Of a DNA stretch of 36,441 nt, positions 29,979-36,441 are shown in pieces. This stretch comes from an uncultured Eubacteriales bacterium (GTDB lineage Bacteria > Bacillota > Clostridia > Peptostreptococcales > Anaerovoracaceae). The stretch is from the NCBI GenBank assembly GCA_905206455.1, contig CAJLHL010000008.1, forward strand, positions 1 to 36,441, in the 5' to 3' direction. Under the pieces are notes generated by a model. That model was not told the DNA's origin, did no database searches, and worked only from the letters and a program-made list of their open reading frames with translations. The first letter of the stretch is position 1, and each line of letters starts with the position of its first letter. The position numbers and the translations under genes are program-made.

Positions 29979-30693
29979 CCGGAGTTCCCGCCTTGCGGGG
30001 ATACTGCTTCGGCGTTTCTTTTATTTTTTTGATATATACGATTTTATGAAAAAGACCGTACTCCTCCATATGTGTCTCTGTGACTTCATCCAGCTGGCCG
30101 CCCAGAATGTTCAGAGCATTTTGAGCCTCTTTCAATTCCTTCTCCGCATCCGGTCCCTTGTAGGCGATAAGCCATCCGCCCTTGTGCAAGAAAGGCAGAC
30201 AATATTCCGAAAGAACCGACATCCTGGATACCGCTCTGGAAACACAGACATCGAATTTCTGACGGTACTGTTTCTGACGCGCCATTTCCTCGGCTCTGCC
30301 GTGAACCGCTCTTACATTCCGCAGACCCAGTTCCCCGATCAGCTCATTGATAATCCGGATTCTTTTATTGAGAGAATCGATCAGCAGAAATTCTTTTTCC
30401 GGGGAAACAATCGCCAGCGGAATTCCCGGAAATCCCGCTCCCGTCCCCACGTCGACGACGGTTTGTGCGGATTTCCAGCGATCATCAGACAGACAGCAAA
30501 GAGAATCTATGAAATGTTTTTCGATAAAATCATCTCTGTCCCGGATAGCCGTCAGATTCACATGCTCGTTCCACTCTAAAACCCGCCGCATATACAATTC
30601 AAAAGACCACAGAATCCGCTGATCCGGCACGCAGCCGAAAAACTCCAGAGCTTCCGCTAATTTTTTCATTTCTTTTACCGATATCCTTTCCAT
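29962..30693 (-). CDS. rsmG: 16S rRNA (guanine527-N7)-methyltransferase
   Basis: Methylates G527 of 16S rRNA using SAM. The 243-residue sequence has FELYMRRVLEWNEHVNLTAIRD, KHFIDSLCC, the SAM-binding loop VDVGTGAGFPGIPLAI, and the C-terminal GGWLIAYKGPDAEKE. The start is uncertain: ATG 30693 has only a weak ribosome site, and ATG 30669 (beginning MKKLAEAL) fits the usual family start better. Last gene of the rnpA-to-rsmG cluster; 65 bases separate it from mnmG, and a strong terminator ends the operon here. Loss of rsmG gives low-level streptomycin resistance in other bacteria. Confidence 0.95.
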   Translation of the reverse strand: MERISVKEMKKLAEALEFFGCVPDQRILWSFELYMRRVLEWNEHVNLTAIRDRDDFIEKHFIDSLCCLSDDRWKSAQTVVDVGTGAGFPGIPLAIVSPEKEFLLIDSLNKRIRIINELIGELGLRNVRAVHGRAEEMARQKQYRQKFDVCVSRAVSRMSVLSEYCLPFLHKGGWLIAYKGPDAEKELKEAQNALNILGGQLDEVTETHMEEYGLFHKIVYIKKIKETPKQYPRKAGTPDRQPL

Positions 30694-30758
30694 CCGGTCT
30701 TTTTTCTCTTTTTCCGCCTGTAAATCCCGGCAGTGTTTTACAGGAGATCTGAAACTAT

Positions 30759-32684
30759 TTAGACTTTCTCCTCACCCGCCGGCGGGATCTTTCCGCCGTT
30801 TTTTTCCCTTTTGGCGTATTTCATCTTTTCCAGATGAATCAGAAGGACATTGATATCCGCCGGCGACACACCGGAAATTCGCGAAGCCTGTCCCACGGAA
30901 TCCGGACGGAAATCGTTCAGTTTCTGCCGCGCTTCCAGACGAATTCCGTCCAGAGTACTGTAATCCAGATCCCCGGGAAGGCGCTGAGATTCCAGTTTTC
31001 TGAATTTCTCGATCTGGGTCAGCTGCTTTGCGATATATCCTTCATACTTGATATTTACGAAGGCCTGTATTTTACTGTGGTAAGACAATTGAGGTCGATC
31101 TGGGTCGATCACCGCAATATTCTCATAATTTACCTGAGGCCGCTTCAGAAGCTCTGCCAGAGCAGCTTTATTCTGCAACGGAGAACTCCCGACAGAAAGC
31201 AGAAACTCATTGGCGTCCGCCGGTTTTACATAGGTATTTTCCAGCCTTCTTATCTCTTCTTCTGTCTCTTTTTTGATCTGCAGATGACGCCGGTAGCGTT
31301 CTTCGCTGACCAGTCCGATTTTATACGCTTTTTCCGTCAGACGCTCCGCGGCATTGTCCTGACGGAGCAGCAGACGGTATTCGACTCTGGAAGTCATGAT
31401 GCGATAGGGCTCTTCCGTACCTTTCGTCACCAGATCGTCGATGAGCACACCGATGTATGCTTCGGAACGGTCGAGAATGAAAGGCTCCTCTCCTTTTACC
31501 TTCAGAGCCGCATTGATTCCCGCCATCAGTCCCTGGGCCGCCGCTTCTTCGTAGCCGGAGCTTCCGTTTGTCTGACCCGCAAAGTAGAGATTCTCAATGA
31601 TACGGCTTTCCAATGTGGTTTTCAGATCCTGAGAATTGATGCAGTCATATTCGATAGCGTAAGCGGGACGCACGATTTTACAGTTTTCCAGTCCCGGAAT
31701 CGTCTTGTAAAACGCCTCCTGCACATCTTCCGGAAGGCTGGAAGACATTCCCTGGATATACATCTCATCGGTAGACAGACCTTCCGGTTCCACAAAGAGC
31801 TGATGGCGCTCTTTGTCTGCAAAACGGTCGATTTTCGTCTCGATGGACGGGCAGTAACGGGGGCCTACTCCCTCGATCTCTCCGGTGAACAGCGCAGACC
31901 TGTGAAAATTATTCCGGATGATCTCATGGGTCTTCTCATTCGTATAAGAAAGCCAGCAATCCACCTGATTCACTCCGGGACTTTCATTCATAAAAGAAAA
32001 GGGAACCACAAAATCATCACCGTGCTGAACTGTCATTTTATCATAATCTATGGATTTGCCGTCGATTCTCGCCGGCGTTCCCGTCTTAAACCTCCTCATG
32101 GGAATCCCATGAGCCCGCAGGCTGTCGGAAAGTTCGATGGACGGAGCCATGCCGTTGGGACCGGAGTAATAAGCAGATTCCCCGATAAAAATTTTTCCCC
32201 TCAGAAAAGTTCCCGCAGCGATAATCACCGCCTTCCCACGGTAGACGCCTCCGGTTTTTGTAACGATGCCGGCTGCCCTTCCATTTTCTGTGATGATTTC
32301 CACCGCTTCCGCCTGTTTCATGTCCAGATTTTCCTGGCGTTCGATGGTTTTTTTCATCTCTTCATGATAGAGCTGCTTATCCGCCTGAGCCCGCAGAGAG
32401 TGAACGGCAGGACCTTTGGCCGTATTGAGCATCCTGCTCTGTATAAAAGCTTTGTCCGTATTGACACCCATCTCGCCTCCCAGAGCGTCGATTTCTCTCA
32501 CCAGATGCCCTTTCCCCGTACCTCCTACTGAGGGATTACAGGGCATCATAGCGACGGCTTCCAGGGTGATGGAGAGCATAAGCGTGGAAAGTCCCATGCG
32601 GGCGGGAGCCAGAGCGGCTTCACAGCCGGCGTGTCCGGCGCCTACCACGATGACGTCGTATTCTCCCATTTCATATCGATTCAT
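30759..32684 (-). CDS. mnmG: tRNA uridine-5-carboxymethylaminomethyl modification enzyme MnmG
   Basis: FAD enzyme of 641 residues that, with MnmE, adds (carboxymethyl)aminomethyl groups to U34 of several tRNAs. The FAD motif VIVVGAGHAGCEAALAPARMG is at the start; MPCNPSVGGTGKGHLVREIDALGG and the FAGQTNGSSGYEEAAAQGLMAG stretch are family signatures, and the C-terminal helical domain (residues about 550-630, ending LRISGVSPADI-like text) is complete. AAGGAG lies six bases before the ATG. It follows mnmE by 18 bases, the standard order, so the two subunits are cotranscribed. Confidence 0.98.
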   Translation of the reverse strand: MNRYEMGEYDVIVVGAGHAGCEAALAPARMGLSTLMLSITLEAVAMMPCNPSVGGTGKGHLVREIDALGGEMGVNTDKAFIQSRMLNTAKGPAVHSLRAQADKQLYHEEMKKTIERQENLDMKQAEAVEIITENGRAAGIVTKTGGVYRGKAVIIAAGTFLRGKIFIGESAYYSGPNGMAPSIELSDSLRAHGIPMRRFKTGTPARIDGKSIDYDKMTVQHGDDFVVPFSFMNESPGVNQVDCWLSYTNEKTHEIIRNNFHRSALFTGEIEGVGPRYCPSIETKIDRFADKERHQLFVEPEGLSTDEMYIQGMSSSLPEDVQEAFYKTIPGLENCKIVRPAYAIEYDCINSQDLKTTLESRIIENLYFAGQTNGSSGYEEAAAQGLMAGINAALKVKGEEPFILDRSEAYIGVLIDDLVTKGTEEPYRIMTSRVEYRLLLRQDNAAERLTEKAYKIGLVSEERYRRHLQIKKETEEEIRRLENTYVKPADANEFLLSVGSSPLQNKAALAELLKRPQVNYENIAVIDPDRPQLSYHSKIQAFVNIKYEGYIAKQLTQIEKFRKLESQRLPGDLDYSTLDGIRLEARQKLNDFRPDSVGQASRISGVSPADINVLLIHLEKMKYAKREKNGGKIPPAGEEKV

Positions 32685-32702
32685 CTTCCGCTCCTTTTTG
32701 TT

Positions 32703-34115
32703 TTACTTACCCAGACAAAATCTGGAAAATACTTCCGTTAAAATATCCTGACTCACGGTTTCTCCGATAATTTCTCCCAAAAGACTCCAGGCGCTGCGGA
32801 TATCCGTCTCCGCAAAGTCGAGAGCTTCCCCCGCCCGCAGCATTTCTGACGCGTCAAAAAGACTGCGGAGAGATCGTTCCAAGAGATCCTTATGGCGCAC
32901 ATTGGTGACTAAAATTTCACTTTCCGCCGTCACTTCTCCGTTGTATACCATGCGCCGTATCTCTTCCGAAAGCATTTCGATTCCCTCTCCGGTCAGCGCA
33001 GACAGATGAAGAAAGCGATATTCTTTCCCGTCGTCTTTATTTACAGACGGTATCTGCTCCGGTAGAATACTTTCGATAGATTCTGATGTAACTCTGATCC
33101 CGAGATCAGATTTATTTATTACGAAAATCACTTTTTTCCCTGAAAGATGAGCCATGATCTCCCTGTCTTCTTCAGACAATTCCGCGGAACCGTCCAGGAC
33201 AAAGACGACTATATCTGCGGCGGTCAGAGACTCCCTGCTTTTTTCGATGCCGATTTTTTCGATGGTATCTTCTGTTTCGCGGATACCGGCGGTATCGATC
33301 AGCCGTACGGGAATACCTGCAATCGACGCGAATTCTTCGATGGTATCCCTCGTAGTTCCCGGAATATCTGTAACGATAGCCCGATCCGAATTCAGCAGAG
33401 CGTTCATCAGGGACGATTTCCCTACGTTCGGCCTGCCGGCGATGCAGAGTTTCAATCCGTCTTTTACAATACGTCCCGTATCGGCGGAAGCGATCAGTTT
33501 TTCGATGCGTCTTGAAATTGCCGCCGTCTCTTCGAGAATTTTCTCGTAAGTGAGTTCTTCCAGATCTTCTTCCGGATATTCGATATGAGCGATGATATTT
33601 GAAATCAGATCGGCTAATTGGGTGCGCACCGACTGAATCTGCGCCGACAGACTTCCTCCCATCTGAGACACCGCCGACTGAAATCCGGCTTCCGATTTCG
33701 CCTTAATTACATCGATGACTGCTTCCGCCTGAGACAGATCGATCCGGCCTGACAGAAAAGCTCGTTTTGTAAATTCGCCTCTCTCCGCCAGAACCGCACC
33801 GCTGCGAAGTATTTCGGCCAGAATCCTGCGCAAAGAGATAGAACTGCCGTGACATTGTATTTCCGCTACGTCTTCTCCGGTATAAGTATGCGGAGCTTTC
33901 ATATAGACTACCATAGCTTCATCGATAACGGAACCGGAAGAATCTACGATATTACCGTAGATCAGTCTCCGGTTTTCCATCGTTTCCATTCTTTCACCCG
34001 CAGGGCGGCGAAATATTTTTTTCAGTATTTCATATGATTCAGGGCCGCTGACACGCACGATGCCGATTCCGCCTTCACCCGGAGCAGTGGCCACTGCTGC
34101 AATCGTCTGTTCCAT
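32703..34115 (-). CDS. mnmE: tRNA modification GTPase MnmE
   Basis: GTPase partner of MnmG, 470 residues. The N-terminal folate-binding domain starts TIAAVATAPGEGGIGIVRVSG. The helical domain holds the G domain: G1 GRPNVGKSSLMN, G2 IPGTTRDT, G3 DTAGIRETED, G4 NKSD. The C-terminal FCLGK with its reactive cysteine is intact. It lies between jag and mnmG. The 107 bases upstream contain an imperfect hairpin but no clear promoter, so readthrough from jag is likely. Confidence 0.98.
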   Translation of the reverse strand: MEQTIAAVATAPGEGGIGIVRVSGPESYEILKKIFRRPAGERMETMENRRLIYGNIVDSSGSVIDEAMVVYMKAPHTYTGEDVAEIQCHGSSISLRRILAEILRSGAVLAERGEFTKRAFLSGRIDLSQAEAVIDVIKAKSEAGFQSAVSQMGGSLSAQIQSVRTQLADLISNIIAHIEYPEEDLEELTYEKILEETAAISRRIEKLIASADTGRIVKDGLKLCIAGRPNVGKSSLMNALLNSDRAIVTDIPGTTRDTIEEFASIAGIPVRLIDTAGIRETEDTIEKIGIEKSRESLTAADIVVFVLDGSAELSEEDREIMAHLSGKKVIFVINKSDLGIRVTSESIESILPEQIPSVNKDDGKEYRFLHLSALTGEGIEMLSEEIRRMVYNGEVTAESEILVTNVRHKDLLERSLRSLFDASEMLRAGEALDFAETDIRSAWSLLGEIIGETVSQDILTEVFSRFCLGK

Positions 34116-34153
34116 AGATCACATTCCTCTGTGTGTGTTTCTTCAGATACAAG

Positions 34154-34190
34154 AATAGGCTCAGAATGAAATAAACATTCTGAACCTATT
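34154..34190. repeat. Hairpin in the jag-mnmE gap
   Basis: The 15 bases at 34154-34168 match the complement of 34176-34190 at 14 of 15 positions around a seven-base loop. On the minus strand, the direction of transcription, only CTTGT follows, so it is not a good terminator; a processing or attenuation hairpin is more likely. Confidence 0.6.
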
Positions 34191-34222
34191 TTAAATCAAC
34201 TTTCAGGCGAATACACTCTTTT

Positions 34223-35158
34223 TCAGCGTTTTAATTCGATTACGACTCTTCTGTTCGGTTCTGTACCCTCACTTCTCGTCGTAACCTTAGGATTGGACTG
34301 AAGCGTAGAATGAATCACTTTTCTTTCATAAGGATTCATCGGCTCAAGTCTGACGCTCTTGCCTGATTTTATACATTTGTCTGCCAGTCTGCGTGCCAGC
34401 ATCTGAAGAGTCTTTTCTCTCTTCTCTCTGTATTTTTCCGCATTGATAATCACTCTGCAGTGAGTCTCGCTGTTTTTGTTCTGAACGATGCTCGCGAGAT
34501 ACTGCACAGCGTCGAGAGTCTGTCCTCTTTTCCCGATCATCGAACCGACATCTTTTCCCTCCAGACTGATATAGAGAACACCTTCTCTGATATGACCCTT
34601 CACTTGAATATTCAGCCCCATATTTTGAGCGATCTCTCTGATAAAATCCGCCGCAGGCGAATCCGAAGCTTCCACCGCATCGGTATCCTCTGCTGTGATC
34701 GTAAACTTCGTGTACATCTGAGAAGATCTGTGTCTCTTTTTGCCGCCTTCCCTGCCTTCTTTTCCGGAAGACTGGCGCGGTTTTTCCTCTACTGCTGCGG
34801 CAGGTTCCGCCGGTTCGTTTGCCTTCTGCTTTTCAGCCGCCGGTTTCACATTTGCCGCCGGGGATTCGGACCTGCGCTCTATGCGGGATTCTGTCTTCTC
34901 CTCTCTTCGGGTTCTGACAGTTTCTTTCTCGTTTTTCGCAGTTCTCTCGGCTGCGCTCTTGACGAGTTCTTTGAGTTCACTCGATTTTTTCTCCACTCTG
35001 ACCTTCGCCAGCTTGCTTCCGAATAATCCAAGGAATCCTCTGGACGGCTGTTCGAGAACGGTAACGACTACCTCGTCTCTCGTAAGTTTTAAATCTTTCA
35101 GGGCCAGCTCTACTGCTGATTCTACATCATCGCCCCATTTTTCAACATATTCCGCCAT
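34223..35158 (-). CDS. jag: RNA-binding protein Jag/KhpB (EloR)
   Basis: RNA-binding protein of 311 residues that in Gram-positive bacteria acts with KhpA on cell elongation and small-RNA function. In order: the Jag_N domain (residues 1-55, EQPSRGFLGLFGSKLAKVRV), a long charged linker rich in K, E and A (about 56-150), a KH-type domain with GSMIGKRGQTLDAVQYL, and an R3H domain with EPMNPYERKVIHSTLQ ending RRVVIELKR. The linker is longer than in Bacillus. It follows yidC by 28 bases. GGAGG lies 14 bases before the ATG, longer than usual. Confidence 0.96.
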   Translation of the reverse strand: MAEYVEKWGDDVESAVELALKDLKLTRDEVVVTVLEQPSRGFLGLFGSKLAKVRVEKKSSELKELVKSAAERTAKNEKETVRTRREEKTESRIERRSESPAANVKPAAEKQKANEPAEPAAAVEEKPRQSSGKEGREGGKKRHRSSQMYTKFTITAEDTDAVEASDSPAADFIREIAQNMGLNIQVKGHIREGVLYISLEGKDVGSMIGKRGQTLDAVQYLASIVQNKNSETHCRVIINAEKYREKREKTLQMLARRLADKCIKSGKSVRLEPMNPYERKVIHSTLQSNPKVTTRSEGTEPNRRVVIELKR

Positions 35159-35186
35159 ATACTTTTAAGAATCCTCCAAACGCTCT

Positions 35187-35873
35187 TTAAGCTTTTTTCT
35201 TTTTCGCTTTTTTCTCACCGTTCTTTTTAATCATCTGTGTGATCTTCGTCTGTACCACCTGGAAGAGATAACTGATCACCCAGTAAAGACAGAGACCTGC
35301 AGGAAGCGTACGCCCCATCCAGACGATCATAATCGGCATAAAATACTGCATCGCTTTCATAGAACCCGCAGCTGCGCCGGCAACGCCCGCGGAAGACTGC
35401 GTGATCTTCATGGAAATGAAGGTGGCCACGCCCGCCAGAATCGGGAGTACCCAAAGATCCGGCTGGCTCAGGTCGTTTACCCAGAGAAAATTCTCATGTA
35501 CTGCGAGTACCATATCGGGATTGCTTATGTATTCCATCGGATTTCTGAGCAATCCGAAGAGACCCCAGATGATCGGCAGCTGGATGAGCAACGGAAGACA
35601 GCCCATGGCCGGATTGATCTTCTCATCTTTATAGAGCTCCTGCAGCTTCATATTCATCATCTCGGAATCATTGGCGTACTTCGTCTGAATTTCCTTGATC
35701 TTGGGCTGCATCTTCTGCATCTGCGTGGTGCTTCGGAGCTGGGCCGCATATAAAGGCAAAATGATGAGCCGAATCAGCACGGTAAACACGATGATCGCAA
35801 TACCGTAATTATCGATAAAACTGTAAAGTGCGTTTAATATATAGCCTAGTGGAACAGCTACAATTTTCGTCAT
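35187..35873 (-). CDS. yidC: Membrane protein insertase YidC/OxaA
   Basis: Inserts and folds membrane proteins, alone or with SecYEG. The 228-residue short Gram-positive form lacks the large periplasmic domain. About five membrane segments are seen: 8-30 and the conserved TM with the functional arginine (VLIRLIILPLYAAQ), then KINPAMGCLPLLIQLPIIWGLF, a fourth near 140-160, and LCLYWVISYLFQVVQTKI, followed by a lysine-rich tail. Unlike SpoIIIJ it has no lipobox and starts directly with a short lead-in before TM1. GGAGG lies six bases before the ATG. Between yidD and jag, as normal. Confidence 0.96.
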   Translation of the reverse strand: MTKIVAVPLGYILNALYSFIDNYGIAIIVFTVLIRLIILPLYAAQLRSTTQMQKMQPKIKEIQTKYANDSEMMNMKLQELYKDEKINPAMGCLPLLIQLPIIWGLFGLLRNPMEYISNPDMVLAVHENFLWVNDLSQPDLWVLPILAGVATFISMKITQSSAGVAGAAAGSMKAMQYFMPIMIVWMGRTLPAGLCLYWVISYLFQVVQTKITQMIKKNGEKKAKKKKA

Positions 35874-35920
35874 TCAAATCCTCCATAAACTTTAACAGAG
35901 CAAACGCTCTTTTCTCCACA

Positions 35921-36163
35921 TTATTTCAGGGGATCATAGCCACCCTCATGAAAGGGATGACATTTTAAAATTCTCTTTATACCCAGCAGACTGCCCTTAA
36001 AGGGGCCGTATTTCTCCACAGCCTGTACAAAATAAGTCGAACAAGTCGGATAAAATCTGCATTTACCGGGCATAATCGGTGAAATAAAAATCTGATAGCC
36101 TCTGATCAGAAGGATGATGATCTTCTTCAGAAGACCCCGAACGAATCCTGCTATCCTTTTCAC
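35921..36163 (-). CDS. yidD: YidD membrane protein insertion efficiency factor
   Basis: Small (80 residues) membrane-associated protein that aids YidC. The opening amphipathic/hydrophobic helix KKIIILLIRGYQIFISPIMPG, the three cysteines in KCRFYPTCSTY and ILKCHPFHEGGYDPLK are diagnostic of the family. The start is GTG at 36163, overlapping the rnpA stop by four bases (GTGA), so the two are translationally coupled. Confidence 0.96.
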   Translation of the reverse strand: MKRIAGFVRGLLKKIIILLIRGYQIFISPIMPGKCRFYPTCSTYFVQAVEKYGPFKGSLLGIKRILKCHPFHEGGYDPLK

Positions 36164-36441
36164 TTTTCCACCTTCTTTTTCTCGATTACTTTCAATCGTC
36201 TTAACGCGGCTTCAATAGATTTTTTCACATCCGCACATTTCTTACCATTGATAGTATTCCTGGCAATGATGATGAGATCATAACCCTGCCGGATTTCGGC
36301 ATCCGAAATTCTCACGCTCTCTCGCATGAGTCTTCTGGCTCTGTTTCTCTTTACGCTGTTTCCTACTTTTTTGCTGGCCAGGTAGGCGATTCGATTGAAT
36401 CCGAGATCATTTCTCATACAGAAGATGACGACATATCTGTC
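36160..36441 (-). CDS. rnpA: Ribonuclease P protein component, 5' end cut by window
   Basis: Protein subunit of RNase P, which matures tRNA 5' ends. The frame is open to the right edge, and the first eight visible codons (DRYVVIFC) precede the internal ATG at 36417, so the true start lies outside. The RNR motif region KKVGNSVKRNRARRLMRE is intact, followed by the C-terminal YDLIIIARN and helical end. It is the first visible member of the rnpA-yidD-yidC-jag-mnmE-mnmG-rsmG cluster; rpmH and dnaA would be expected just beyond. Confidence 0.96.
   Translation of the reverse strand, partial: DRYVVIFCMRNDLGFNRIAYLASKKVGNSVKRNRARRLMRESVRISDAEIRQGYDLIIIARNTINGKKCADVKKSIEAALRRLKVIEKKKVEK

Noticed and set aside
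30834..32531. 565-codon open frame on the plus strand
   Set aside because: It is antisense to mnmG, has no ribosome site or family motifs, and is Phe/Arg/His-rich as expected from the reverse of a real gene.
1..36441. CRISPR array, insertion sequence, prophage or toxin-antitoxin pair
   Set aside because: No regularly spaced identical repeats, transposase, integrase, phage structural gene or typical small toxin pair was found.

Overview
The window reads as an origin-proximal piece of a Clostridia-type (Firmicutes) chromosome. The evidence is the right-hand block rnpA-yidD-yidC-jag-mnmE-mnmG-rsmG-noc followed by parA-parB and two parS sites. This is the conserved gene order next to dnaA/oriC, and dnaA itself should lie just past the right edge. 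Gram-positive markers (WalH/WalI/WalJ-HtrA accessory genes, DUF951, YlmH, family II pyrophosphatase, lipoboxes, AGGAGG ribosome sites, TTGACA/TATAAT promoters) and an anaerobic flavour (Crp/Fnr regulator, DsrE-like protein, two-cluster ferredoxin domain, MoeA) fit an anaerobic clostridial organism. No rRNA, tRNA, CRISPR array, insertion sequence or prophage gene was recognised.

Layout. 1-3.4 kb: 3' end of serS, DUF951, a trxA-dsrE pair and a convergent Crp/Fnr regulator. 3.4-9.2 kb: ComEC-like metallo-hydrolase lipoprotein, MoeA, family II pyrophosphatase, YlmH and PanE-like reductase. 9.2-13.1 kb: small genes, namely a Cys-rich mini-protein interrupted by an in-frame TAG, an acidic unknown protein behind a structured leader, an ArsR-like regulator with an inverted-repeat operator, TspO, RlmH, a decayed gene and a gamma-carbonic anhydrase. 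13.4-18.5 kb: walH-walI-walJ-htrA on the minus strand, without walR and walK. 18.6-23.4 kb: secreted protein, RNase HI, patatin, membrane protein and cysteine desulfurase. 23.4-24.8 kb: an HD-domain/ferredoxin fusion gene bracketed by two parS sites, one in its leader and one forming its terminator. 25-36.4 kb: parB, parA, a 1.2 kb non-coding stretch, a lipoprotein, noc, and the rsmG to rnpA cluster, all on the minus strand.

The clearest working groups are these: RnpA/YidD/YidC/KhpB (RNA processing and membrane insertion); MnmE-MnmG (tRNA wobble-uridine modification); ParA-ParB-parS plus Noc (chromosome segregation and occlusion); WalHIJ-HtrA (cell-envelope stress); and TrxA-DsrE with the Crp/Fnr protein as a likely redox or sulfur module. 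The items most worth follow-up are the parS-bracketed HD-ferredoxin gene, the parS that doubles as a terminator stem, the amber-interrupted Cys-rich gene with intact expression signals, and a Crp-type half-site pair centred near -41 of trxA.
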